From NCBI GenBank assembly GCA_021780315.1, contig JAJXYY010000042.1, positions 248,001 through 312,000 on the forward strand: DNA of 64,000 nt. Reading direction: 5' to 3'. Below, in pieces: positions 44,055 to 53,056 of the stretch. The notes under the pieces are model-generated. The model made no database searches. It worked only from the letters and a program-made list of their open reading frames with translations, and was not told the origin of the DNA. Numbering within the stretch: the stretch's first letter is position 1; each line of letters starts with the position of its first letter. Made by a program: the position numbers and the translations under genes. This DNA comes from Acidobacteriota bacterium (GTDB taxonomy: Bacteria > Acidobacteriota > Terriglobia > Terriglobales > Acidobacteriaceae).

Positions 44055-45044
44055 TTACTGCTGCAGGATCAACGGATCTGCCAACCGGAAGCGCACCACC
44101 GACTCAGCCGGAATGTCGATATCGCCATTGCCCGTCAGGCCGCCAACCGCTGTACCAGCACCGGCACCAGCCAGACCGCCAATCAGCAGTCCCGTACCGC
44201 CCGATGCAATACCGCCAATCAACATGCCCAACCCGGCACCGCCGCCGATCATCGCCGCCGAACGCCGGCCCTTGCCCTTCTTCGTTCGGGTCAAATCATG
44301 CGTATCCAACGGGTAGTTCGTCCCATTCAGCGTCAGCGACGTCAACCGCAGCTCCAGAATCGAAGCACCTTTGAAGTGTCCACGCTTGTGCGAAGCATCC
44401 ACAATGCCCCCAACCGGAGACCCGCGCGGAATAATCACGCGGCCATTCGGATCGGACACCGCCTCGGCAACCTCGCCGCTGAACGAATCTCCCGGCTGCG
44501 TCGTCTTCACGCTGATGTGCTGATTGATCACAATCGCCAAACTCGTACCCGCTGGAACGCGCACATCCGCCGGACGAATCATGGGATTGCCCCCAGGCCC
44601 ACCCTGTGGCCCTCCCTGCGGAGCACCCTGACCATACCCGGCACCATTGCCAGGTCCCGAACCCGGCCCATAGCCCGGACCGTATCCCTGTCCAGATCCC
44701 GGCTGACCCGCCACTGCCGGTTGCCCGGAGTACGGGCCGCCACCTGCCACCGCTGGCTGTCCCGCGTACGGCCCACCCGCAGGATTGCCACCAGCCACTC
44801 CAGGTCCCGGCATCACCGTCGTGGTGATCGCCTGTGCCGTCTGTCCCGGAGCCGGTGGCTGTACCGTCACCGTCGTCGTCGTGCCATTCTTGTCAACCGT
44901 AACAACTTGTTGCGCCTGGCCCGTCGCTGCCGCTTGCTTCTTCGCCTGCTCAATCGCCGCATCCTGCTTCGACTGGCAACCAGTCAGCAGGGTAAGTGCC
45001 AGTGCCATCGTCGCCGCCGACTTCAGCACATAGGAGTAATTCAT
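44055..45044 (-). CDS. Glycine-zipper lipoprotein with Gly/Pro-rich repeats
   Basis: A 329-residue lipoprotein. The signal sequence ends in the lipobox LLTGC, and Cys is followed by QSK, which favours outer-membrane sorting. Residues ~90-150 are Gly/Pro/Gln-rich with repeats of AGQPAVAG, YGPGYGPG and QGGPQGG. A structured part (about 155-260, VRVPAGTSLAIVINQHISVK and RVIIPRGSPVGGIVDAS) and a glycine zipper (IGGGAGLGMLIGGIASGG) follow. Glycine-zipper ends span membranes in related envelope proteins. It is monocistronic and its upstream region holds an inverted repeat. Confidence 0.82.
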   Translation of the reverse strand: MNYSYVLKSAATMALALTLLTGCQSKQDAAIEQAKKQAAATGQAQQVVTVDKNGTTTTVTVQPPAPGQTAQAITTTVMPGPGVAGGNPAGGPYAGQPAVAGGGPYSGQPAVAGQPGSGQGYGPGYGPGSGPGNGAGYGQGAPQGGPQGGPGGNPMIRPADVRVPAGTSLAIVINQHISVKTTQPGDSFSGEVAEAVSDPNGRVIIPRGSPVGGIVDASHKRGHFKGASILELRLTSLTLNGTNYPLDTHDLTRTKKGKGRRSAAMIGGGAGLGMLIGGIASGGTGLLIGGLAGAGAGTAVGGLTGNGDIDIPAESVVRFRLADPLILQQ

Positions 45045-45062
45045 GGATCAGCCCTCGTTCAT

Positions 45063-45125
45063 AAAGTATGGTTCGTTGTACTGTCCAGCAATACAACTCC
45101 GCTGGAAACAGCTTTACCATACTTT
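45063..45125. repeat. Inverted repeat AAAGTATGGT between divergent lipoprotein and kbl genes
   Basis: AAAGTATGGT (45063-45072) and ACCATACTTT (45116-45125) are perfect inverse copies. Nested inside are GTTGTA with TACAAC and CCAGC with GCTGG. A related GTATGG-CTAA-CCATAC palindrome occurs at 50818 upstream of another lipoprotein gene. This may be a pair of operator half-sites in the divergent promoter region. Confidence 0.5.
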
Positions 45126-45180
45126 CGATGCAAACAAATCCCAAACAGCTGCCTGGCCCTGAAAGGGTTACGATTGCTGT

Positions 45181-46398
45181 ATGAACTCCGCGACCGCCAA
45201 GCGCCCGCAACTCGCTCATCTCACCGCCCAACTCGACGACTTCCGCCAGCGCGGAACCTTCTTCCGCCTCCGCATCCTTGACGATCAGCAGGCCCCCGTC
45301 TGCCACTACGACGGCAAGCAGGTCATCAACCTCGCCAGCAACAACTACCTCGGCCTCTGCAACCACCCCAAGCTCGAAGAAGCCGCGATCGACGCCATTA
45401 AAAAGTATGGCGTAGGCTCCGGAGCCGTCCGCACCATCGCAGGAACCATGCGCATCCACATGGATCTCGAAGAAAAAATCGCCGCTTTCAAAGGCGTCGA
45501 AGCCTGCGTCGTCTTCCAGTCAGGATTCACCGCCAACGCCGGCACCGTCTCCTCCATCCTCGGCAAAGAAGACTTCATCCTCTCCGACGAACTCAACCAC
45601 GCCAGCATCATCGACGGAGCCCGCCTCTCCCGCGCCAAAATCAAGGTCTTCCGCCACAAAGACGTCGCCCACTGCGAACAGCTCCTTCAGGAAATCCAGC
45701 ACGAACCCGGCCACAAACTCATCATCACCGACGGCGTCTTCTCCATGGACGGAGACATCGGCCCCGTCGCTGAACTAGCCGCCCTCGCAGAAAAATACGG
45801 CGCCATCATGATGGTCGACGACGCCCACGCCTCCGGCGTCCTCGGTCGCAACGGCCGCGGCTCCGTCGACCACTTCCACTGCACCGACAAAGTCGACATC
45901 CAGGTCGGCACCCTCTCCAAGGCCATCGGAGCCCTCGGCGGCTACGTCTGCGGCTCCCGCGACCTCATCGACTACCTCTACCACCGCGCCCGCCCCTTCC
46001 TCTTCTCCACCTCGCACCCACCCTCGGTCGCCGCCACCTGCATCGCCGCCTTCGACCTCCTCGAAGCCGAACCCGAACGCATCCAGCGCCTCTGGGACAA
46101 CACCCACTACTTCAAGCAGCAACTCACCACCGCCGGATTCGACACCGGTGGCCGCACCACCCCCTCCAGTGAAACCCCCATCACCCCCATCATCATCGGA
46201 GACGGGCGCCTCACCATGGACTTCTCCCGCGCCCTCTTCGACGCCGGAGTCATGGCCACCGGCATCGCCTTCCCCACCGTCCCCGAAGGCAAAGCCCGCA
46301 TCCGCTGCATCGTCACCAGCGAACACACCCGCACCCAACTCGACCAGGCCCTCGAAACCCTCACCACCACCGCAAAGAAACTCAGCATCCTCACCTAA
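45181..46398 (+). CDS. kbl: Glycine C-acetyltransferase (2-amino-3-ketobutyrate CoA ligase)
   Basis: A 405-residue PLP enzyme of the alpha-oxoamine synthase family. It joins glycine and acetyl-CoA, or runs in reverse in threonine degradation. NLASNNYLGLCNHPK, YGVGSGAVRTIAGT, DGVFSMDGDIGP, MVDDAHASGVLGRNGRG, and the Schiff-base Lys in VGTLSKAIGALGG are typical. It is closer to kbl than the SPT-like gene at 19226. Threonine dehydrogenase is not adjacent. A hairpin terminates it. Confidence 0.9.
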   Translation: MNSATAKRPQLAHLTAQLDDFRQRGTFFRLRILDDQQAPVCHYDGKQVINLASNNYLGLCNHPKLEEAAIDAIKKYGVGSGAVRTIAGTMRIHMDLEEKIAAFKGVEACVVFQSGFTANAGTVSSILGKEDFILSDELNHASIIDGARLSRAKIKVFRHKDVAHCEQLLQEIQHEPGHKLIITDGVFSMDGDIGPVAELAALAEKYGAIMMVDDAHASGVLGRNGRGSVDHFHCTDKVDIQVGTLSKAIGALGGYVCGSRDLIDYLYHRARPFLFSTSHPPSVAATCIAAFDLLEAEPERIQRLWDNTHYFKQQLTTAGFDTGGRTTPSSETPITPIIIGDGRLTMDFSRALFDAGVMATGIAFPTVPEGKARIRCIVTSEHTRTQLDQALETLTTTAKKLSILT

Positions 46399-46413
46399 CC
46401 ACCGGCAGCAAAA

Positions 46414-46441
46414 CGGCTGGAGCAGATATCCGCTCCAGCCG
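46414..46441. terminator. Terminator hairpin between convergent kbl and pyrC
   Basis: CGGCTGGAGC (46414-46423) pairs perfectly with GCTCCAGCCG (46432-46441) around AGATATCC. AAAA precedes the stem, which serves the minus-strand pyrC transcript as a U-tract; there is no T-run on the kbl side. Confidence 0.6.
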
Positions 46442-46464
46442 CCGAACGACAAACCACCTGAACG

Positions 46465-47769
46465 TTATCCCCGATACACAACCCGCCCCTCACAAATCGT
46501 AGCCTTCACCCGCCCCAGCATCCCTGCGCCATCAAACGGGCTGTTCCGCGACTTCGACCGCGACTCCTTCACAGCAAAACTCCACTCCGCCGCCGCATCG
46601 AACACCACCACGTCCGCACAAGCCCCCACCGCCAACGACCCACGATCCGTCAACTTCACGATCTTCGCCGGCTCTGCACTCATCAGTTGCATCACCCGCA
46701 CCAACGGCATTCCATGCCCTTGATGTAACACTCGCAGTGCCAAACCTAGCGCCGTCTCCAGCCCTGTAATCCCATTCGGAGCCCGCTCAAACTCCTGCTC
46801 CTTCTCATACGCCGCATGTGGAGCGTGGTCCGTCGCAATGCAGTCCGCCGTGCCATCCAGCAACGCCGCAATCACCGCCTGCCGATCAATCTCCGCTCGC
46901 AGCGGAGGATTCATCTTCGCGTCCGTGTTGTAGTCCCCAATCGCCTCTTCCGTCAGCGTAAAGTGGTGCGGAGCCACCTCGCACGTCACCTGCAAACCTT
47001 GCGCCTTGGCCGTCCGAATCGCCTGCATCGCCCGTGCCGTGCTCACATGCTGCACATGCAGATGCGGCCTCAGCCCCTCGGACTTCTCAATCTCTTGCAG
47101 CAGCCGGATATCCCGCTCCACAATCCGCGCCTCTGCCTCCACCGTCATCCCACGCAGTCCCAGCTTGAACGCCACTGGCCCAGCGTTCATGCTGCATCCG
47201 CCCGTCAGCCGCGTATCTTCCGCGTGCTGCGATACCACCAGGCCCACCCGCGCAGCCGCGACCAGCGCGGCCCACATCACCTCGTCCTCCAGCACCGGCT
47301 TGCCGTCATCGGTAAAGCCGACTGCGCCAGCCATCGCCAGCGCCGCATAGTCCGTCAGCCTGGCTCCCATGCTGCCCACCGTCGCCGCAGGCATCGCCAG
47401 CAGCTTCACCACTGGACCACGTGCCGCATCCAGCATCCACGCCATCGACGCCACCGAGTCATTCACCGGAATCGTATTCGGCATCGCAACCACGGTCGTA
47501 AATCCGCCCACGGCAGCCGCAGCCGTACCCGTCGCAATCGTCTCCTTGTACGTCTGCCCCGGTTCGCGCAGATGCACATGTACATCGATCAGCCCCGGAG
47601 CCACTACCAGTCCCGTAGCATCCAGACGCTCCGCCGCCGCAACCCCACTCAGTCGTCCGGGCTGCTCCACCGCAGCCACCTTGCCATTACGAAGCAGCAC
47701 ATCCCGCGCAGCATCCACACCGCTCGCCGGATCGATCACCCGGCCATTCAAAATCAACATGTCACTCAT
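46465..47769 (-). CDS. pyrC: Dihydroorotase
   Basis: A 434-residue enzyme of class I (PyrC of the Bacillus type). It closes carbamoyl-aspartate to dihydroorotate. Metal ligands are DVHVHLREPG near 60, HAED, HVQHVS and DHAPH, with the class I MNPPLR substrate motif. The start overlaps the pyrB stop by four bases, ATGA-style, so the pair is coupled. It is the last gene of the pyrR-pyrB-pyrC operon. Confidence 0.95.
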   Translation of the reverse strand: MSDMLILNGRVIDPASGVDAARDVLLRNGKVAAVEQPGRLSGVAAAERLDATGLVVAPGLIDVHVHLREPGQTYKETIATGTAAAAVGGFTTVVAMPNTIPVNDSVASMAWMLDAARGPVVKLLAMPAATVGSMGARLTDYAALAMAGAVGFTDDGKPVLEDEVMWAALVAAARVGLVVSQHAEDTRLTGGCSMNAGPVAFKLGLRGMTVEAEARIVERDIRLLQEIEKSEGLRPHLHVQHVSTARAMQAIRTAKAQGLQVTCEVAPHHFTLTEEAIGDYNTDAKMNPPLRAEIDRQAVIAALLDGTADCIATDHAPHAAYEKEQEFERAPNGITGLETALGLALRVLHQGHGMPLVRVMQLMSAEPAKIVKLTDRGSLAVGACADVVVFDAAAEWSFAVKESRSKSRNSPFDGAGMLGRVKATICEGRVVYRG

Positions 47770-48758
47770 ACAGTCACACTCTCGAATCCGCCCCGGCCCA
47801 GCGAGCGCGCCAGCAACGCCGTCCGCACCGCCAGACCATGCCGCACCTGTTCTTCAATCGCCGAGTTTGGCCCATCCGCAACCTCACCCGCTATCTCCAG
47901 CCCGCGAATCATCGGCCCCGGATGCAGCACTACCGCTTCAGGTGCATTCCCTGCCAATCGCTCCCCGTTCAACTGATACTGCTCTATGTACGCCGCCAGG
48001 TTCAACTCCAGCCCAGCCAGCCGCTCCCGCTGGATGCGCAGCATCATCACCACCTGCGACCGGCGCAACGCAGCATCAAAGTCCCGTTCAATCTCGACGC
48101 CGGCACCCAGTCCCAGCGCAACTTCAGGCAACAGCGGCTCCGGCCCGCACAGCACCACCCGCGCTCCCAGCCGCGGCAGCAGCATCGCATTCGACCGCGC
48201 CACCCGGCTATGCAGAATGTCGCCCGTGATCACCACCGTCACACCACGCAGACTCTCTTCATGCACGCTCGTCGCATCCAGCCCCGGCAGCCGTGTCAGC
48301 ATCGTCCGCAGATCCAGCAGCGCCTGGGACGGATGCTGATGCATTCCATCCCCAGCATTCAAAACCGGAAGCCCGGTCGCACGCGCCAGCAGCCACGGTG
48401 CCCCGCTCGAAGCATGGCGCAGCACAATGCACTCGGCTCCCAGCGCCCGCAGCGTCAGCCCCGTGTCCTTCAAGCTCTCGCCCTTTTCTATCGACGATGA
48501 CTTGTCGCTCACCAGCGTCGTCGTCGCCCCAAGCGACTTGGCCGCCAGCTCAAACGAAGTCCGCGTCCGCGTGCTCGACTCATAGAACAGCAGCGCAATC
48601 TTGCGGCCTGCAAGTACCTGCACCCGATCCCCATGCGCCAGATGCTCCAACCGTGCCGTCTGCCCAAGGATGGCCGAGACCTCTGACACAGATAGATCCT
48701 CTACGCCCAGCACAGACCCCGCAGCGTATGCGCCGCGATCACTCCAGATTGCTGTCAT
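47766..48758 (-). CDS. pyrB: Aspartate carbamoyltransferase catalytic subunit
   Basis: A 330-residue enzyme that joins carbamoyl phosphate and aspartate. YESSTRTRTSFELAAKSLG carries the STRTR phosphate motif, HPSQALLDLRT lies in the active site and HPGPMIRGLEI near the end binds aspartate. No pyrI regulatory gene is near, so regulation likely depends on PyrR. It lies 11 bases after pyrR. Confidence 0.95.
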   Translation of the reverse strand: MTAIWSDRGAYAAGSVLGVEDLSVSEVSAILGQTARLEHLAHGDRVQVLAGRKIALLFYESSTRTRTSFELAAKSLGATTTLVSDKSSSIEKGESLKDTGLTLRALGAECIVLRHASSGAPWLLARATGLPVLNAGDGMHQHPSQALLDLRTMLTRLPGLDATSVHEESLRGVTVVITGDILHSRVARSNAMLLPRLGARVVLCGPEPLLPEVALGLGAGVEIERDFDAALRRSQVVMMLRIQRERLAGLELNLAAYIEQYQLNGERLAGNAPEAVVLHPGPMIRGLEIAGEVADGPNSAIEEQVRHGLAVRTALLARSLGRGGFESVTV

Positions 48759-48769
48759 TGGCTCGCCCG

Positions 48770-49345
48770 TCAGTCCACGAGTTCCATGAGCAGTACCTGC
48801 TCCTGACCGTCGACTTCATTCAACTTCACTTCGATAATCTCGCGCCGCGACGTAGGAATCGTGCGCCCGGTGTAGGTGGCCTCGATCGGAAGCTCACGAT
48901 GGCCACGATCGATCAGCACCAGCAACTGCACACTTCGCGGTCGCCCATGGTCAAACAAAGCATCAAGAGCAGCCCGTATCGTGCGCCCCGTGTACAGCAC
49001 ATCGTCCATCAGGATGATGTCTCTGCCATTCACGTCGAACCCGATCGCACCCGGCGTCACCACTGGACGAGGACCATTGGTCGAGAGATCGTCCCGGTAA
49101 AAGCTGATGTCCAAAACACCCGTATCCACCGGATGCTTCTCAATCTTCTCAATCAATCCCGCAATCCGCTGCGCCAGCGGAACCCCCCGGCGTTTGATCC
49201 CCACCAGGCCCACATTGTCACTGCCATCGTTCTTCTCCACGATCTCGTGGGCAAGACGGACAAGAGTTCGTTCAATCTCAGACGCCGACATCAGGCGCCC
49301 CTTCTCACGAAGCTTCGGCTTAGGACTTCCAGTAGGTTCACTCAT
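48770..49345 (-). CDS. pyrR: PyrR: pyrimidine operon attenuator/uracil phosphoribosyltransferase
   Basis: A 191-residue protein of the PRTase fold. The PRPP loop is MDDVLYTGRTIRAALDAL, and VGIKRRGVPLAQRI and DISFYRDDL are further PyrR signatures. In other bacteria it binds the mRNA leader of pyr genes in the presence of UMP. The leader here is short (54 bases to the next gene) and I saw no clear antiterminator hairpin. It may control expression by translation or act mainly as the enzyme. First gene of the operon. Confidence 0.93.
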   Translation of the reverse strand: MSEPTGSPKPKLREKGRLMSASEIERTLVRLAHEIVEKNDGSDNVGLVGIKRRGVPLAQRIAGLIEKIEKHPVDTGVLDISFYRDDLSTNGPRPVVTPGAIGFDVNGRDIILMDDVLYTGRTIRAALDALFDHGRPRSVQLLVLIDRGHRELPIEATYTGRTIPTSRREIIEVKLNEVDGQEQVLLMELVD

Positions 49346-49399
49346 AGCGATTGCGCTCGATCATACCAGCAGCCGGGGTGTTAACGCCGTGACGTGCGC

Positions 49400-50089
49400 T
49401 TATCGAGCGGGCGTCCGCCGGGTAGACCGCAGCAGACCGGCAACCGCTCCCCCCGCCGTCGACAAAACCAGCACAAACCCCGCCAGCATCGCCGCACCCG
49501 CCAGCATGAAGCCAGCCCGGAACTCAGGCGCATCCAGCGACCGCAGCATCTCCGGCGGCGTCGGATTCGCCTCTGCCAGACGCTGCTTCAAAATCTGCAT
49601 CTGCTGATTCAGATTCACGTCGATCGGCCCCATCGAGTGCAGCCCATAGCGCGCCACCAGCCCCGCAATCGCCATCGAAAGCCCCAGACACAACACCAGG
49701 GCCAACCCCACCACCAAGCCAATTCTTGCCCCTATCGCCGCATCCATCCTCGCCAGCGGACGACGGTGCTGATACAACGTCAACGTAGTCAACGATCCAC
49801 CCAGAATCCACAACTCGCTCAAGGGAGACAGCACTCCAAAACGCGTCGCAGCCAGGCTCAACACACCAGCGACTCCTGCCACCAGCGCTGCACAACGTAG
49901 TGCAGTCGCCCAATCCACCTGACGCGGGTAGGGCGGAGGCAGCGCGCCCGTCGAGCCCCCGTCAACTGCAGACGCCGGCAGATCCTGTTCAGGTAGATAA
50001 AGCTGGGGAGCACCGCATTGCGGACAGTATGGCGGCGCCTCGTTCCCCGTAAGGAACTCCCCGCCACAGCGGTGACAGTGTTCGTGCAT
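49400..50089 (-). CDS. Zinc-ribbon membrane protein of unknown function
   Basis: A 229-residue protein with an N-terminal zinc ribbon (CHRCGGEF, then YCPQCGAPQ) and four membrane helices at about 63-82, 90-105, 120-148 and 190-215. A Pro-rich linker joins the two. A soluble loop VNLNQQMQILKQRLAEANP precedes the last helix. No named family. It is followed by pyrR on the same strand after 54 bases, probably a separate unit. Confidence 0.7.
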   Translation of the reverse strand: MHEHCHRCGGEFLTGNEAPPYCPQCGAPQLYLPEQDLPASAVDGGSTGALPPPYPRQVDWATALRCAALVAGVAGVLSLAATRFGVLSPLSELWILGGSLTTLTLYQHRRPLARMDAAIGARIGLVVGLALVLCLGLSMAIAGLVARYGLHSMGPIDVNLNQQMQILKQRLAEANPTPPEMLRSLDAPEFRAGFMLAGAAMLAGFVLVLSTAGGAVAGLLRSTRRTPAR

Positions 50090-50187
50090 GCCTCATTGTA
50101 ACGACCCCGCCAACCACTGTCCCCTCCAGCCTTAGACCGCAGCACAGAGCCCACCGCGCATCGTCCCGCCCACCTCAGGCAGAGCCC

Positions 50188-50802
50188 TTACTGCTTTGCA
50201 TCATCCTTGTTGTCGCCAAACGAGATATGGCCCGGTAAATCCAGCGCCACCAGCCCAAACTTCGTGCCCCCACCGTCCGCATCGACAGAGACTATATGCT
50301 GATGCTGCTTCGATCCCGCCTTCCACTCCAGCTTGCCGGAAGATCCCGACTCCGCATTCACCTGCACATGGTTGTCCGTATCATCAGAGCACGTCAGCCC
50401 CTCGGACGTATGCGTCGGCGTACCCACCGGACGATTGCTCGAACACTCGATCACATCCCCATACCGCCCCAGCGCCTTGCGGTAAAACGCACTCACCTTG
50501 TCCGGCGCATCGGTCGATCGATAACTCACTGCCTTCACCCGCAGCTTGAAGTCGCCAAAACTCATATTGACGTCGGCAGCGCCATTGTCCTTGCCCTTCT
50601 TCTCCAACTCCGCCCCCGGATAAACGGGTAGCCCCAACCCATCCGCCACCGCCGCCTCGTTCGTCTTCACCTGCATCCCGCCAAACGGGGTCGCGATCTT
50701 CACGTTGTCGCTGTCGCCCTGTTTGCTGGAGTCAATCCTGCATCCCGCCAACACTACTGTCCCAACCACCATCGCCACAACCCAGATTCGCTCTAGCTTC
50801 AT
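50188..50802 (-). CDS. Lipoprotein of unknown function
   Basis: A 204-residue lipoprotein with signal MKLERIWVVAMVVGTVVLAG and lipobox Cys at 21. VADGLGLPVYPGAELEKKG and DKVSAFYRKALGRYGDVIEC resemble the small secreted acidobacterial proteins with a predicted ligand fold (a pattern AFYxKxLxxYG). AGGAGG lies upstream. No enzymatic motif is seen. A palindrome, GTATGG-CTAA-CCATAC, lies upstream of it. Confidence 0.75.
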   Translation of the reverse strand: MKLERIWVVAMVVGTVVLAGCRIDSSKQGDSDNVKIATPFGGMQVKTNEAAVADGLGLPVYPGAELEKKGKDNGAADVNMSFGDFKLRVKAVSYRSTDAPDKVSAFYRKALGRYGDVIECSSNRPVGTPTHTSEGLTCSDDTDNHVQVNAESGSSGKLEWKAGSKQHQHIVSVDADGGGTKFGLVALDLPGHISFGDNKDDAKQ

Positions 50803-50817
50803 ATCCTGCCTCCTGAA

Positions 50818-50833
50818 GTATGGCTAACCATAC
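50818..50833. promoter_or_regulatory. Palindrome GTATGGCTAACCATAC upstream of the lipoprotein gene
   Basis: A perfect 6-bp inverted repeat (GTATGG, CCATAC) with a four-base centre, 15 bases before the lipoprotein start on the minus strand. It shares the core AAGTATGG with the inverted repeat at 45063-45125. It could be an operator or a hairpin in the leader. The rest of the ~260 bases up to the MerR gene shows no further signal. Confidence 0.4.
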
Positions 50834-51096
50834 GACAACAGCCCCGCTCCGGTTCCCTGCAACAACCGGAACATATTCCGCTCAAACCTCATTCCGCAGG
50901 CCTAAGTCATTGCCATACAAAAACATAGAAATCTCATCCGCGGCAAAATCGCCCTGCAGCTGCCCCTTACTCTATAGGATCGCCAGCGGCCACTCCTCGC
51001 CTTCCTGCTGCCATTTCGGCCAGAATGTGCCCTATACTTGAGCCAGTTGAGGGACAGACCACACCGCCCCCCTGTAGGTGGAGATGGAGTTCTGGC

Positions 51097-51615
51097 ATGG
51101 CGCAGCAACAGCCAATCCGCAAGCGTAACCCCGCTTCCGGATCCGACATCCCGGACAAGCTCTACTTCCGCATCGGCGAGGTCGCTCGTCTCTGCGAGGT
51201 GCCAGCCTATGTCCTGCGCTTCTGGGAGAGTGAGTTCCCCCAACTCAAGCCCAACAAAGGGGGCACTGGTCAGCGCCTCTATCGCCGTCGCGATGTAGAG
51301 ACCGCCCTGCGCATCAAGTCCCTCCTCTACGACGAAGGCTATACCATCCCCGGAGCACGCCTCCAGATCAAGGCCGAGATGAAGCACAAGGAGCCGCAAC
51401 TCGCCCTCCTCGTGGCCGACCCCGCCGCCGGCATTGATACACAAAAGCTCAAAACTCTCCAGAAAGATCTCCGCGATCTCCTCAAACTACTCTCCAAACC
51501 AGCCGCAAAAGCCACCCTGCATCCCATTCGCCCCATCCGCCAAACAGCCCCACGCTCTGCACCCAATCGGCCCGACCTGCTCTTTCAACCAATGGATAAT
51601 CCCCGCGAAGACTAG
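51097..51615 (+). CDS. MerR-family transcriptional regulator
   Basis: A 172-residue regulator with an N-terminal MerR DNA-binding domain: [20 protein letters not shown], then [10 protein letters not shown] and [18 protein letters not shown], with [11 protein letters not shown] ending the winged helix. A short dimerisation helix follows and the tail is Pro/Arg-rich. There is no Cys cluster for a metal, so the ligand is not evident. ATG at 51097 follows GGAG by seven bases. It may act on nearby genes, but no operator was identified. Confidence 0.85.
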   Translation: MAQQQPIRKRNPASGSDIPDKLYFRIGEVARLCEVPAYVLRFWESEFPQLKPNKGGTGQRLYRRRDVETALRIKSLLYDEGYTIPGARLQIKAEMKHKEPQLALLVADPAAGIDTQKLKTLQKDLRDLLKLLSKPAAKATLHPIRPIRQTAPRSAPNRPDLLFQPMDNPRED

Positions 51616-51630
51616 AGTCCCACTTCAGCC

Positions 51631-52032
51631 ATGAGTCCTATCGCAAAATCAGATCGCCTCACTCGCACCGATCAACGTCCCCACTCCTCCTATAGCGACG
51701 CTCTAGCCGCCGCACCCAGCTACGCAGGCGGTATCGTCATCCAGTGCCAGTACTGCTCCGGACAGCACTTCCGCCGTTCCCGGCTGCAGGCGCAGGACTT
51801 CCTCGAACTCTTTCAGTTCCGCTACCCTGTGCGCTGCCTCCGCTGCAGCCAGCGACAAAGTGTCAGCTTCAGCATCGCCGCCGTCTCCGTTCCCTCCCAC
51901 GTCAAGCAGCGCCGCGCACGACGCGAACTCGCCCAGCACAAACACTGGTCCGAACCCGCAAAAAATACCCCGCTGCCCGAACCTCTACCAACTCACCCAG
52001 CCCCCGCTCCCAGCAACGACCCTGCGTCCTGA
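51631..52032 (+). CDS. Zinc-ribbon-like small protein
   Basis: A 133-residue protein starting 15 bases after the MerR gene. It has two CxxC pairs, IQCQYCSGQHFRRSR and VRCLRCSQRQSVS, about 30 residues apart, which fit a zinc ribbon. The C-terminus is Pro-rich. It is likely co-transcribed with the MerR gene. Function unknown. Confidence 0.7.
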   Translation: MSPIAKSDRLTRTDQRPHSSYSDALAAAPSYAGGIVIQCQYCSGQHFRRSRLQAQDFLELFQFRYPVRCLRCSQRQSVSFSIAAVSVPSHVKQRRARRELAQHKHWSEPAKNTPLPEPLPTHPAPAPSNDPAS

Positions 52033-52039
52033 GCTACAG

Positions 52040-52972
52040 CTAAATCGCAATCCAGCCAGCATGGATCGCCCACAGCGAAAGACTCGCAACCACCAGCCAC
52101 AGCGTCACCCCCTGCACCAGCGGACGCACACCAACCTCTCGCAACGTATCCCGTGTAATCCCAGTCCCGATCAGGAACAGCACCACCGTCAGAGCAGACC
52201 GCCCTAGCTTGTTCAGCGAGGCAAACACCGCCACCGACTGCGGCACATACCGCGGCACAAACGACGCCAGCACCGCCGCAAAGCAGAAGTACAGGATGAA
52301 CCACGGCCAATGGATCCGCGTCTTGCTCTTCTTCAGCATCGCCGTGGCGATCGCCAATGGCACAATCCACAGTGCCCGCGCCAGCTTCACCGTCGTCCCC
52401 ACCGCCAGCGCCGTAGCCCCATACTTCGCGCCCGCTCCCACCACCGAACTCGTATCGTGAATCGCCAGTGCCGCCCACAGCCCAAACTGCGTCTGCGACA
52501 GGTGCAACTGCCAGCCAATCAACGGAAACACCAGCAGCGCCACGGAGTTCAACACAAATACCGTCCCCAGAGACACCGCCATCTCTTCTTCATTCGCGTT
52601 CAGCACCGGACCCATCGCCGCAATCGCACTACCCCCGCAGATCGCCGTCCCAAAGCTGATCAGCAGCGACTGCGTCTTGCCCACCTGTAGCAGCTTGCCC
52701 AGCAAGACCCCCAGCGAAAGTGCAAACGTGATGCTGATCGCCGTGTAAATAAACCCCGACTTGCCTGCATGAACCACCTCCTGCAGATTCATGCCGAAGC
52801 CCAGGCACACCACCGCTGCCTGCAATAAAAACTTCGAAAGATTCCGGCTCTCCACATGAAAGTGATGCACCGTCAGCAAGCCATACGCCAACCCAGCCGC
52901 CAACGCCACCGGCGGGCCAATCAACCCGCTCGCCGCAAGAATAATTCCGATAAAAAATAAGTTTCGCGTCAT
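52040..52972 (-). CDS. YeiH-family putative sulfate exporter
   Basis: A 310-residue protein with about nine to ten membrane helices of the PF03601 family. VCLGFGMNLQEVVHAGKSGF, GTAICGGSAIAAMGPVL, and AALAIHDTSSVVGAGAKYG are the family motifs. Relatives are linked to sulfate or sulfonate export. The LysR gene 84 bases upstream on the same strand is a typical partner (YeiE/YeiH arrangement). Confidence 0.9.
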   Translation of the reverse strand: MTRNLFFIGIILAASGLIGPPVALAAGLAYGLLTVHHFHVESRNLSKFLLQAAVVCLGFGMNLQEVVHAGKSGFIYTAISITFALSLGVLLGKLLQVGKTQSLLISFGTAICGGSAIAAMGPVLNANEEEMAVSLGTVFVLNSVALLVFPLIGWQLHLSQTQFGLWAALAIHDTSSVVGAGAKYGATALAVGTTVKLARALWIVPLAIATAMLKKSKTRIHWPWFILYFCFAAVLASFVPRYVPQSVAVFASLNKLGRSALTVVLFLIGTGITRDTLREVGVRPLVQGVTLWLVVASLSLWAIHAGWIAI

Positions 52973-53056
52973 CTTGTTACGATCATCCGCTCACCGGGCA
53001 GCTCAGTCGAGACGTTGTTTTCTATGGCCGATAACTTTTACTTATCGCCCCGAAGC

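Noticed and set aside
49346..49399. PyrR-binding attenuator before pyrR
   Set aside because: The leader is only 54 bases to the next gene and I could not draw a terminator and antiterminator pair.
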